From Streptomyces sp. RPT161 (GTDB lineage: Bacteria > Actinomycetota > Actinomycetes > Streptomycetales > Streptomycetaceae): a DNA stretch of 64,000 nt. The notes beneath the pieces are model-generated. The model did not search any database. It had not been told where the DNA came from and was given only the letters and a program-made list of their open reading frames with translations. Each line of letters opens with the position of its first letter. The stretch's first letter is position 1. The translations under genes were made by a program, and so were the position numbers. Location of the stretch: contig NZ_JAPZVN010000004.1 in assembly GCF_027533845.1 (NCBI RefSeq), positions 419,329 to 483,328 of the forward strand. Reading direction: 5' to 3'. Shown here piece by piece: positions 1-8,152 of this stretch.

Positions 1-406
1 CCGCGGTGTAGGTGTCGTCGGTCAGCGGCAGGTGCACCGCGGTGACCACGGGCTGGTTGTCGCGCACCAACGTGGCGGTCACGGACCACTCCGGCATGCC
101 GTGGACGTGGTTGATGTTGCCCTCGGCCGGATCGGTCACCCACCACTCGCCGTCCGGCAGCGCCCCGCCCTCCAGTTCGTCCACCACCCAACCGGCGTTC
201 GGCCGGGCGGCGTGCAGCGGTGCCCGCAACTCGCCCAGTGACGCTTGGTCGTTGGTGAGCAGCGCGGCGATGAGTTCCTCGTGGCCGCCGGGGCGCGCGT
301 CGGGGGTGAAGCGCTCGCGCAGCTTCGCGCCCGCGGCGCGGACCGCGGCGACGGCCTCGGGCAGCAGCGCCCGGTCGGTCGCGAGGGTTACGGCATGCGT
401 GGACAT
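1..406 (-). CDS. Inositol monophosphatase family protein (partial)
   Basis: The reading frame starts at an ATG at 406 on the minus strand and runs off the left edge, so only the first 135 residues are visible. The stretch around residues 89-103 (WVTDPAEGNINHVHG) matches the metal-binding WxxDPxDGTxNFxxG signature of inositol monophosphatase-like enzymes. The second Asp is replaced by Glu, and GTTNF is altered to GNINH. The family hydrolyses phosphomonoesters such as inositol phosphates, using Mg2+ in the cytoplasm. The changed signature means the substrate may differ or activity may be low. No signal peptide is seen. The next gene upstream in transcription is not in the same unit. Confidence 0.72.
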   Translation of the reverse strand, partial: MSTHAVTLATDRALLPEAVAAVRAAGAKLRERFTPDARPGGHEELIAALLTNDQASLGELRAPLHAARPNAGWVVDELEGGALPDGEWWVTDPAEGNINHVHGMPEWSVTATLVRDNQPVVTAVHLPLTDDTYTA

Positions 407-547
407 GGGTGTCCCGTCCTTCGGAGTCGGGGAGTCACCGCGGGACGGTTCTCATCGCGGCACGTGCCACGCTGGGAAGGGCGACACATATCGGCAAATG
501 CATGTTCGTAAGCTCTGGTATTACTCGCGTGCAACTGGACCGTCCGG

Positions 548-1561
548 TCATTCGTCCGTGATGACGACCTTGCCGAAGTGGCCTCTGCGTTGGAAGTGGC
601 GGTAGGCGGCGAGGGTGTCCGAGAACGGGAAGGCGCTGTCGATGACCGGGCGGAGCCGGTGCTGCTCGATGGCGCGGTTCATCTGCTCGAACATCTCGCG
701 GCTGCCCACGAACATCCCTTGCAGGGTGAGGCCCTTGCGCAGTACCGGGGCGGGATCGATCCCGCTGCCTTCGGCGAGTACGCCGATGAGGCTGATGCGG
801 CCACCCGTGCGTACCGCCGTGATCGACTGCGGCAACGTGCCGGCGCCGCCGACCTCGACGACGTGGTCGACGCCGCCCCCGGTCAACTCGTTCACCACTG
901 CGCCCCATTGGGGGGTGCGGGAGTAGTTCACCCCGTCCGCGGCGCCGAGTTGGCGCAGCCGCTCCAGCTTGGCGTCGCTGCTGGAGGTGGCGATAACGCG
1001 GGCGCCGGCCAGCGCGGCGAACCGCAGCGCGAACAGCGAGACGCCGCCGCTGCCCATGGTCAGGACGGTCTGTCCCGGGGCGGATCGGCCGCGGACCGCC
1101 ACCGCGTGCCATGCGGTCACCGCGGCGCACGGCAGTGTCGCGGCCTCGGCGAAGTCCAGATGCGAGGGCGCGGCGACGATGGCGTCCTGGTCGAAGACCA
1201 CGTACTGCGAGAGGACGCCGTCCGTGGTGGCGCCCAGCGCGCCCGAGGTCTTCTCCGCGGTGGGCGGGCCGGAGAGCCAGCCGGGCATGAAGACGCTCAC
1301 GACCCGGTCTCCCGGCCGCCACCGTGTGGCCTCGGCCCCGGTCTCGACCACTTCCCCCGCGCCGTCGGACAGGGGGACCACTCCGGGCTTCAGAGTGCGT
1401 CCGTAGACGTCTTCGGCGATCATCAGGTCGCGGTAGTTCAGCGACCACGCCCGCATCCGGACCAGCACCTCACGCGGCCCGGGAGCCCGCAGGTCGCGTT
1501 CGTCCAGCCGTAGTGAGTCGACTCCCGCGAAGTGCGGCAGGTGGTAGTAGCTCGTCCTCAT
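548..1561 (-). CDS. NAD(P)-dependent alcohol dehydrogenase, zinc-independent MDR type
   Basis: This 337-aa protein is a full-length medium-chain dehydrogenase/reductase. The N-terminal GroES-like domain (about residues 1-130) contains the PLSDGAGEVVETG block. The Rossmann domain has the glycine-rich stretch GSGGVSLFALRFAA. The Cys/His set for catalytic and structural zinc is not evident, which points to the quinone-oxidoreductase-like branch acting on an unknown carbonyl or enone substrate. The start at 1561 gives the expected family N-terminus; reading further upstream would only continue into the PhzF gene in the wrong frame. It lies 7 bp downstream of the PhzF-like gene on the same strand, so the two are probably co-transcribed. 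Confidence 0.85.
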   Translation of the reverse strand: MRTSYYHLPHFAGVDSLRLDERDLRAPGPREVLVRMRAWSLNYRDLMIAEDVYGRTLKPGVVPLSDGAGEVVETGAEATRWRPGDRVVSVFMPGWLSGPPTAEKTSGALGATTDGVLSQYVVFDQDAIVAAPSHLDFAEAATLPCAAVTAWHAVAVRGRSAPGQTVLTMGSGGVSLFALRFAALAGARVIATSSSDAKLERLRQLGAADGVNYSRTPQWGAVVNELTGGGVDHVVEVGGAGTLPQSITAVRTGGRISLIGVLAEGSGIDPAPVLRKGLTLQGMFVGSREMFEQMNRAIEQHRLRPVIDSAFPFSDTLAAYRHFQRRGHFGKVVITDE

Positions 1562-1568
1562 CGTGGTC

Positions 1569-2420
1569 TCACTCCTGCGGGATCCGGACGGCCTGGCCGG
1601 TGACGCGGACGCGGGGGTCGTCAGCGGACACTTCCACCAGGAGGTCGCTGGGACGGCCCATGTCCTCACCCTGACGGATACGGACCCGCGTCGGCCCGGT
1701 GACCAGGCCCAGGGACCGCAGGTAACCGCCGAAGGCGGCGGCCGCGGCGCCGGTGGCCGGGTCCTCCACGACACCGCCGACCGGGAACGGGTCACGTGCG
1801 TGGAAGTCGAAGGCGCCCTCCCGCCACACAAGATGCACGGTGGTCCAGCCGTGCCGCCGCATGACCGCCTCCAGTGCCGCGAAGTCGTAGTCGAGGGCGG
1901 CGAGCCGCTCCCGTGTGCGAGTGGCGAGGACGAGGTGGTCGTTGCCCGCGAAGGCGACGTGCGCGGGGAGGGCCGGATCCAGGTCACCCTCGGCCCAGCG
2001 CAGGGCGTCGAGCGTCTGCTCGATCTGCGTGCGGTCCGCCGGGCGGGAGCGGGCGGGGACGCTGGTGAGCGTCGCGCCGCCGCTGCCGGTTGCCACCGGG
2101 ACGGCGCCTGCCCGGGTGTCGAAGACCAACTCGCCGTCACCGGCGCGTTCGGCGAGGGCGACGGCCGTGGCGACGGTGGCGTGCCCGCAGAAGGCGACTT
2201 CGGCGCGGGGACTGAAGTAGCGCAGTCGGTAGCGGCGCGCCGCGTCGTCCCGTGCCGTGACGAACGCGGTCTCGGAGTAGCCGATCCGGGCGGCGATGGA
2301 CAGCATCTCGTCGTCCCCGAGCGTTTCGGCGTCGAGGACGACACCGGCGGGGTTGCCGCCCGAGGGGTCGGTGGTGAAGGCGGAGTAGCGCAGTACTCCG
2401 ACGGTGTTCAGTGCGGTCAT
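1569..2420 (-). CDS. PhzF family isomerase/epimerase-like protein
   Basis: The 283-aa product is full length for the PhzF/diaminopimelate-epimerase-fold family. Visible hallmarks are the GNPAGVV motif near residues 22-28, the YSETAFV motif carrying the proposed general acid/base Glu50, the FCGHATVATA motif at residues 78-87, and the EDPATGAAAAAFGGYL segment near the C-terminus. PhzF itself isomerises dihydrohydroxyanthranilate in phenazine synthesis, but no other phenazine genes are nearby, so the substrate here is unknown. It is followed closely by the alcohol dehydrogenase and is divergent from a LysR gene, a usual layout for a LysR-controlled pair. Confidence 0.85.
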   Translation of the reverse strand: MTALNTVGVLRYSAFTTDPSGGNPAGVVLDAETLGDDEMLSIAARIGYSETAFVTARDDAARRYRLRYFSPRAEVAFCGHATVATAVALAERAGDGELVFDTRAGAVPVATGSGGATLTSVPARSRPADRTQIEQTLDALRWAEGDLDPALPAHVAFAGNDHLVLATRTRERLAALDYDFAALEAVMRRHGWTTVHLVWREGAFDFHARDPFPVGGVVEDPATGAAAAAFGGYLRSLGLVTGPTRVRIRQGEDMGRPSDLLVEVSADDPRVRVTGQAVRIPQE

Positions 2421-2439
2421 GGACCAACCGTCGCAGCCG

Positions 2440-2453
2440 ACGCGATATCGCGT
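2440..2453. promoter_or_regulatory. Perfect 14-bp palindrome between PhzF-like and LysR genes
   Basis: The sequence acgcgatatcgcgt is a perfect palindrome in the 85-bp divergent intergenic region. Position 2440 lies 20 bp upstream of the PhzF-like start. It has the size and position of an operator for the divergent LysR protein. Binding is inferred, not shown. Confidence 0.5.
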
Positions 2454-2505
2454 CCAACGATTCTTTTCGCTTGGTGCGATCGGATATCCCGATACCATCG
2501 GGCGG

Positions 2506-3396
2506 GTGGACACCCGACTCCTGAGAACGTTCGAGGCCCTGGCGAAGACCGGGAGCTTCACGGCCGCGGCGGCCGAACTGCATCTCGCCCAGTCCACCGT
2601 CACCGTGCAGATCCGGTCCCTGGAACGGGAGTTGGGCACCCGGCTGTTCGACAGGCTGCCCACCGGCGCACTGCTGACCAGCACCGGACGGCGGCTGCTC
2701 GAAGAGGCCGAGGCGATGCTCGACGCCGAGGCCAGACTGCGCGCCGCGGCGGCGGCCGGGAACGGCGGCGGAACGGTGGAGGGGCAGGTCACCGTCGGCG
2801 CGGGCGAGTCGCTGTGTTCGTCACGACTGCCCGGGGTGATCGCCTCGCTGCGGCGCACCCACCCCGGAATCGACGTCCATCTGCGCGCCGTTGGCAGCGC
2901 CGCGGCCGTGGAGGGGCTGCGGGAGGGGCGGTTCGACATGGTGCTGCTCCTGGAGCCCGAGGTGAACCTCGCTGACCTGGCCGCTCGGCCCATCGGCCGC
3001 GAACCGTTGGTGTACCTGGCGTCCCCCGACCATCCGCTCGCCGGGCGCGAGGCCGGTTGGGACGAACTGGCCGGGGAGAGCTTCTTCGTGCACGAGGAGG
3101 GCTGCTCGTACAGCGATCACCTTGTGCGCACCCTGCTGGCGCTGCCCGGGGCCCGGCCCCGGCTCACCCGCTTCGGCAGCATCGAGGCCGCCCGCTCCTG
3201 CGTGGCCGCGGGACTCGGGCTCACCCTGCTGCCTCGGACGACGGTCGACCGGCAACTGCGCGACGGGGTCCTGGCGGTGGTCCATGGGCCGCAAGTCCCC
3301 CCGGTACCGGTGCAGTTGACCCGGCACCGGCGGCGCTGGGTGGCCCCGGCGGCGCGGGTCGTAGCCGACGAGATCGCGCGGCTGGTCGGCGGTTGA
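2506..3396 (+). CDS. LysR family transcriptional regulator
   Basis: The chosen GTG start at 2506 gives 296 aa beginning MDTRLLRTFEALAKTGSF, the normal LysR N-terminus. The frame stays open further upstream but that would overlap the PhzF start. Residues 1-60 form the winged HTH, with AAAELHLAQSTVTVQIRSLE as recognition region. Residues about 90-290 form the periplasmic-binding-like effector domain. It is divergent from the PhzF-like/alcohol dehydrogenase pair, which it probably regulates in response to an unknown small molecule; LysR proteins commonly also repress themselves. A strong hairpin follows the stop. Confidence 0.9.
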   Translation: MDTRLLRTFEALAKTGSFTAAAAELHLAQSTVTVQIRSLERELGTRLFDRLPTGALLTSTGRRLLEEAEAMLDAEARLRAAAAAGNGGGTVEGQVTVGAGESLCSSRLPGVIASLRRTHPGIDVHLRAVGSAAAVEGLREGRFDMVLLLEPEVNLADLAARPIGREPLVYLASPDHPLAGREAGWDELAGESFFVHEEGCSYSDHLVRTLLALPGARPRLTRFGSIEAARSCVAAGLGLTLLPRTTVDRQLRDGVLAVVHGPQVPPVPVQLTRHRRRWVAPAARVVADEIARLVGG

Positions 3397-3460
3397 GGCC
3401 GCGCCAAGAGCGAGGGGGCGTACCGCGGACGCGGACGGCGGGCCCCGGCGGAAACGTGGA

Positions 3461-3489
3461 GCCGCCCGGGGCGCGGTACCCCGGGCGGC
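3461..3489. terminator. Bidirectional terminator hairpin
   Basis: An 11-bp perfect stem (gccgcccgggg pairing with ccccgggcggc) with a 7-nt loop sits between the convergent ends of the LysR gene and the DUF3089 gene. It has no clear T-tract, as is common in Streptomyces. Confidence 0.7.
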
Positions 3490-3501
3490 GGCGGGCGTCG
3501 G

Positions 3502-4752
3502 TCAGTGGTGGTGGGCCGTCCACGTCCGGGACTGCTCGGCCGCCAGCCGTACCAGGTCGCCTTGGGCGACGTTGAAGTCGATCACATGCAGGCCGCTGAG
3601 CAAGCTCCTGGTGCCGGGTTCGGTGAACGACGCCGTGTCGCCGGAGACCTGTAGCCAGCTCGTGGTGCCGTGGGCGTTCCTCCGCAGTTCGCACCGGCCG
3701 TTCAGCGCGTGCGGGTAGTGGACGTATCCGGCGGCGGCATCCGGGATCCTGAAGCCGGTCAGTACGATGCCGAGGCTGCCCTTGGGGCTCAACGGGTTTC
3801 CGTCGAGGCTGCGCCCGGTGGGCATGTAGGCGTCGAGCGGGTGCCGCCGGCCGTTCGGCCTGCCGTCGAGCAGCGCGGCGGGATCGACGCACAGCACATG
3901 GTCGTCCGGCGAGCCGGTGTGGCCGAACATGTCCTTGGCGGCGGGAGGTTGGGCGTAGCTGGAGTAGGCCACGACGCAGCCGGTCGGCATCGGTGCGCTG
4001 CTGCCCGTCCGCTCGCAGGCGGGGATGTGGCGGAACGTCGTGGTCGTCACGTCGCCGCCCAGCAGGAACGCGGAGACCAGGTGGGCGCGCGCGGTGGGGT
4101 TCGGGTCGATCTCGCGGCGCATCATCGCCTTCAGGGCGGTGGCGCCCTGCGAGTGGCCGAGGATGACCACGCCGCGGTGGCGATGGGTGACGGGGTCGAT
4201 GTTGTCGTGGTTCCAGTAGTCCCGCCAGGCGTTTTCGACGTCCGTCTCGCCCCGGGCGAGCGCGGCCGACTTGCCGGAGGACAGGATCTCGGCGAAGGTC
4301 GCCTGCCGGTAGACCGGAGCGAACATGCGGCAGCCCCCGGAGAACCGCGCCACCTGGGCCAGGAGCACGGCCATGACCTGCTCCTCGGGCGCGCGCCACG
4401 CGTTCGCCCCGAGCATGTCCACCGTCGGGTACGCGTAGAAGCAGTCCACCGCGGGCCTGTCGGGGTTCCGGAACGCTTCCTCACGGCCTGACGGAGCCTG
4501 CCGCGCGTCCAACGGGACGGTCCGGCCGGTCCCGTAGCGCATGGTGAACGAGCCTGCGGCGGACGGCCGTTGCGGGTTTCCCCGGACGTCCTGGTCACAC
4601 GGGTTGTCGGCCAGCCCGGGCCTGCACAGCCAACTGGTCGATGACGGGGACCGGTTGGGCGCTGCGGCGGGCGCCGCTGCGGCGGTCGCGGACGTACCCG
4701 AAAGCAGCGCGAGGGACAGCAGGGTGAGGGACAGCCGGGAGTGCCGCCGCAT
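3502..4752 (-). CDS. Secreted DUF3089 alpha/beta-hydrolase
   Basis: The 416-aa protein starts with a Sec signal peptide (basic MRRHSR, then a hydrophobic stretch to about residue 22, with an AAAAPAAA cleavage region). The mature part contains the nucleophile elbow GHSQG, the lipase/esterase motif centred on Ser, preceded by RGVVILGHSQG. The overall pattern (DCFYAYPTV, NIDPVTHRHRG, GHSQGA, FHHIPAC-like segment) matches the DUF3089 family of bacterial lysophospholipase-like proteins. Several Cys residues may form disulfides outside the cell. The natural substrate is unknown. It is monocistronic and convergent with the LysR gene. Confidence 0.85.
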   Translation of the reverse strand: MRRHSRLSLTLLSLALLSGTSATAAAAPAAAPNRSPSSTSWLCRPGLADNPCDQDVRGNPQRPSAAGSFTMRYGTGRTVPLDARQAPSGREEAFRNPDRPAVDCFYAYPTVDMLGANAWRAPEEQVMAVLLAQVARFSGGCRMFAPVYRQATFAEILSSGKSAALARGETDVENAWRDYWNHDNIDPVTHRHRGVVILGHSQGATALKAMMRREIDPNPTARAHLVSAFLLGGDVTTTTFRHIPACERTGSSAPMPTGCVVAYSSYAQPPAAKDMFGHTGSPDDHVLCVDPAALLDGRPNGRRHPLDAYMPTGRSLDGNPLSPKGSLGIVLTGFRIPDAAAGYVHYPHALNGRCELRRNAHGTTSWLQVSGDTASFTEPGTRSLLSGLHVIDFNVAQGDLVRLAAEQSRTWTAHHH

Positions 4753-5025
4753 GGGGCTCCTCTAGTGGTGACTCGTACGACGTACGGATGATGGGGTAAC
4801 CGTTCGTTACGCCGCCCCCAACGAGAGCCGATGCCGCCAGGTGGCGGTTCGCACCATTCCGTCACCCGTGCCGGTGGCCCGGGTGCCCTCGCGGAGTCGC
4901 GTTCGTTGACCCCCGCTCCGTGACACGTGAACGGTTGGACCGCGAGGGCCGGTGGCATCCCCAAGGCCGTCAGGTGTGGGACGCAGTACCACGGCGGGAG
5001 TGGCAGCGGTGCGTCGTGCCGGCGG

Positions 5026-5583
5026 TCAGCCCATGCTCTTGGCGCCGTCCAGGGACTCGCGGATGATGTCGGCGTGGCCTGCGTGCTGGGCGGTCTCGGC
5101 GATGATGTGCATCAGCACCCGGCGGGCCGACCACCGCGCGCCCGGCTCGAACCACGGGGCCTTCGGCAGCGGGTGCGACGCGTCCAGGTCGGGCAGGGTG
5201 GCGACCAACTCGTCGGTGCGGCGGGCCACTTCGGCGTAGTCGGCCAGCACACCGGCCAGCGTCTCACCGGGCAGCATCCGGAACTGGTCGGCCCGCCGGG
5301 CCCAGTCGGCCTCGGTCATGGCGGTGTAGTCGGGCATCGCCGACGCGCCCTCCACGATGAAGTTCGCCCAGTTCCGCTCCGCCGCGGTGACGTGTTTGAT
5401 CAGGCCGCCCAGGCACAGCTCGCTGGCGGTGGTCCGCTGCCCGGCCTGCTCGTCGGTGAGGTCGCGGGTGGTGAAGCGCAGGAAGTGCCGGTGCTTGGCC
5501 AGGACCGCCAGCAGGTCGGCGCGCTCGCCGGTGGCGGCCGGGGCGCCAGCCGGGTCCTGGTTGGTCAGCTCGTTGACGGTCAT
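5026..5583 (-). CDS. DinB family protein (DUF664 type)
   Basis: This 185-aa protein has the DinB/mycothiol-transferase-like four-helix layout. The putative metal-ligand histidines are seen in GGLIKHVTAAERNW and HIIAETAQHAGHADIIRE. The family includes metal-dependent thiol transferases, but most members are uncharacterised. The start at 5583 is preceded by GGAAGG on the minus strand. The gene is divergent from the WYL regulator, with 95 bp between the starts. DinB genes beside WYL/YafY regulators are common in actinomycetes, so the regulator probably controls this gene. Confidence 0.88.
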   Translation of the reverse strand: MTVNELTNQDPAGAPAATGERADLLAVLAKHRHFLRFTTRDLTDEQAGQRTTASELCLGGLIKHVTAAERNWANFIVEGASAMPDYTAMTEADWARRADQFRMLPGETLAGVLADYAEVARRTDELVATLPDLDASHPLPKAPWFEPGARWSARRVLMHIIAETAQHAGHADIIRESLDGAKSMG

Positions 5584-5678
5584 GTTTCGCCTTCCGTTGT
5601 TCCTCTTCCTCGGGCAGGCACCACGCTAGGGGCCATAGCGGCCAGTTTCTGACCTGAATTCGAGGAAGAATCGCAGGT

Positions 5679-6659
5679 ATGGCGAACACCAGTAACCGGA
5701 CGCTGCGGCTGCTGTCCCTGCTCCAGACCCACCGGTACTGGCCGGGCACCGAACTGGCCGAGCGGCTGGGGGTCTCGGTCCGCACCCTGCGCCGGGACGT
5801 CGACCGGCTGCGCGAGCTGGGCTATCCGGTCGAGGCGCAACGAGGTGTGGACGGCGGCTACCAGCTCGCCGCGGGCGCGGCGCTGCCGCCGCTGGTGATC
5901 GACGACGAGGAGGCGGTCGCCCTGGCGGTGGGCCTACAGGCCGCCGCCCAGGGCGCGGTGGAGGGCATCGCCGAGTCCTCGGTCCGGGTGCTGGCCAAGG
6001 TGGCGCAGGTGATGCCCGCCCGGCTACGGCACCGGGTCGAGGCGCTGCGCGCGATGACCGTGCCCGCCGACTGGGGCGGCCCGCCCAGGGCGGCCATCGA
6101 CCCGGGGGCGCTCACCGCGGTCGCGCTGGCCTGCCGGGACGGCGAACAACTCCGCTTCTCCTACACCGCGGCCGACGGCCAGTACACCGACCGGCACGTC
6201 GAACCCCATCGGTTGGTCTGCCTCGGCCGCCGCTGGTACCTGGTCGCCTACGACCTCACCCGGCACGACTGGCGCAACTTCAGGGTCGACCGGCTCACCG
6301 CCCCGCACGGCACCGGGTCCCGGTTCCGCCCCCGCGACCTGCCTGCCGCCGACGCGGCCGAATTCGTCCGCGCCAGCCTGGAGAACCTACCGCGCCCGTA
6401 CCAGGTGGAGGCCCTGGTGGACGCCCCGGCCGCCACCGTGCGCGAACGGATCGGCCGATGGAGCACGGTCGAGGAGGTCGACGCCGAACACTGCCGGGTA
6501 CGCATGACCACCGACTCCCTGGACTGGCCGACCATGGCCCTGGGCGTACTCAACGCCGACTTCCGGGTCCTCTCCCCACCCGAACTCCTCGCCCAGGTCC
6601 ACGACTGGGGCGCCCGCTTCAACAGGGCGCGGGGTGAGGGAGCGATGCCGGGCAGGTAA
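5679..6659 (+). CDS. WYL domain (YafY-type) transcriptional regulator
   Basis: The 326-aa protein has an N-terminal HTH_11 domain (residues about 7-60, GTELAERLGVSVRTLRRDVDRL), a central WYL domain (residues about 140-210, ending RRWYLVAYDLTRHDWRNFRVDR) and a C-terminal WCX-like extension. The family uses the WYL fold to sense ligands, often nucleic-acid or small-molecule signals. It is divergent from the DinB-family gene and likely auto-regulated through the shared 95-bp region. The start has an upstream GAGGAAG. Confidence 0.9.
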   Translation: MANTSNRTLRLLSLLQTHRYWPGTELAERLGVSVRTLRRDVDRLRELGYPVEAQRGVDGGYQLAAGAALPPLVIDDEEAVALAVGLQAAAQGAVEGIAESSVRVLAKVAQVMPARLRHRVEALRAMTVPADWGGPPRAAIDPGALTAVALACRDGEQLRFSYTAADGQYTDRHVEPHRLVCLGRRWYLVAYDLTRHDWRNFRVDRLTAPHGTGSRFRPRDLPAADAAEFVRASLENLPRPYQVEALVDAPAATVRERIGRWSTVEEVDAEHCRVRMTTDSLDWPTMALGVLNADFRVLSPPELLAQVHDWGARFNRARGEGAMPGR

Positions 6660-6875
6660 CCGTCGTGTGCGGCTGCCTTTCCCCCACATCTTGCGCTCCT
6701 TCGAATCTTCCCCGTGATCGTGGAGGTGGGCTAGTCTCGGCCGTTTCGCATGGGGACGGGTAGCCGTTGGCATCAACGTCGGGCTGCCTGGCCGCTTCGG
6801 TGACGGGAACCTGGTTGTAGAAGGCCAGGCGGCCAAATCCGTAGGGCGCGGCTGGGCGTGGAGGAGGGCACCCTC

Positions 6876-8093
6876 ATGACGGTGGGCGAGCAGGGCCGGG
6901 CCGCTGAGCCTGGGGCGGGCGAGGCGGCGGTCTCCCTGCCGGAACGGGCCGCCGCGCTGGTCGAGTTGCTTCGGAGCAATGCCGACCGTACCGAGCAGTG
7001 CCGACGGGTTGCCGAGGAGAACATCGCGGCACTCGACGAGGCCGGGCTGTTCGCGATCACGGTTCCCCAGCGGTTCGGCGGCCGTCAGGCGAGCATCCGC
7101 ACCTTGGTCGAGGTGGGTGCGGAGCTCGGCCGCGGCTGTGGATCCACCGCGTGGATCACCAGTTTGACCAACGTCTCCGGCTGGCTCATCGGGCTGTATC
7201 CGCAGCGCGCGCAGCGTGAGGTGTACGGGGCGAACCCACGTGCCCGCGCCTGTGCCACCCTTCCTCCCCTCGGGACGAGCAGGGCAGCGGAAGGCGGGCA
7301 GGTCATCACCGGACGGTGGGGCTTCGCGTCCGGCTGCCTGCACGCGGACTGGGCGCTGGTCGGTGTGCCGGTCTCCGGCGGGTCCGGCGAGCGGCTGGAC
7401 CAGGGTCTGGCGCTGGTTCCGATGGGCCAGTTGAGGATCGAGGACACCTGGCATGTGGCCGGGATGCGCGGCACCGGAAGCAACACGCTCATCGCCGACG
7501 ACGTCTTCGTGCCCTGGCACCGGATCCTGTCGGTGTCCAAGGCGATGCGAGGCGAGTATCCGACGGAGTTCAAGGACGAGGCCCTGTACCGCGCGGCGTT
7601 CGTCCCGACGCTCGGGCTCTCGCTCGCCGGTCCACAACTGGGCCTGGCCCGCGGCGGGATGGAACTGGTGCTGGCCTCACTCGCGAAGGGGCGCGGGATT
7701 TCGCACACCTTCTACGAGCGGGCACGCCAGGCGCCCGCCACCCAGACGCAACTCGCCGAGGCCGCCCAACTGATCGATACCGCGACCCTGCACCTGATGC
7801 GCGCGGCGGACGACGTCGACAACTGGGCGGCGAGCGGCCGGTGCATGCCCGTGCTCAACCGGACCCGGGTACGCATGGACATCGCCACAGTCGCCCGCCG
7901 CTCACGAGAGGCGCTCGACATCCTCCTCAGCGTCGAAGGCGCCAGGAGCTTCGCCGACGAGAACCCGCTGCAGCGCATCTGGCGGGATCAGGAGACCGCC
8001 AGCCGACACGCAATGATCAACCCGGCCATCGCGACCGAGATGTACGGCCGGGCCCTGCTCGGCATCGAGGACCAGATCACCCCGATGGTCTGA
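6876..8093 (+). CDS. Acyl-CoA dehydrogenase-fold hydroxylase (flavin-dependent monooxygenase)
   Basis: The product is 405 aa from the ATG at 6876, chosen because GGAGGAG at 6860-6866 sits at the right distance; an in-frame GTG at 6858 would overlap that site. It has the acyl-CoA dehydrogenase fold: an N-terminal helical domain (LDEAGLFAITVPQRFGG), a central beta domain (GRWGFASGCLHADWALVG, GTGSNTLIADDVFVP) and a C-terminal helical domain. This combination resembles the group D flavin monooxygenases (HsaA, HpaB and ActVA-ORF5 relatives) that need a separate flavin reductase, rather than true acyl-CoA dehydrogenases. No reductase gene is adjacent, so the electron partner and aromatic substrate are unknown. 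Confidence 0.8.
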   Translation: MTVGEQGRAAEPGAGEAAVSLPERAAALVELLRSNADRTEQCRRVAEENIAALDEAGLFAITVPQRFGGRQASIRTLVEVGAELGRGCGSTAWITSLTNVSGWLIGLYPQRAQREVYGANPRARACATLPPLGTSRAAEGGQVITGRWGFASGCLHADWALVGVPVSGGSGERLDQGLALVPMGQLRIEDTWHVAGMRGTGSNTLIADDVFVPWHRILSVSKAMRGEYPTEFKDEALYRAAFVPTLGLSLAGPQLGLARGGMELVLASLAKGRGISHTFYERARQAPATQTQLAEAAQLIDTATLHLMRAADDVDNWAASGRCMPVLNRTRVRMDIATVARRSREALDILLSVEGARSFADENPLQRIWRDQETASRHAMINPAIATEMYGRALLGIEDQITPMV

Positions 8094-8152
8094 GAGTGCT
8101 TTCCCCGGACGCCGCTTCGCCGCGGCGCCCGGCAATCCCCCGAAGTGCGGGG

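Noticed and set aside
435..2993. Several long frames overlapping the alcohol dehydrogenase and PhzF-like genes
   Set aside because: They extend through known genes in alternative frames and have no family matches. The starts at 1561 and 2420 give complete proteins.
6876..8093. A secondary metabolite cluster around the hydroxylase
   Set aside because: No synthase, reductase, transporter or pathway regulator typical of a cluster is adjacent.
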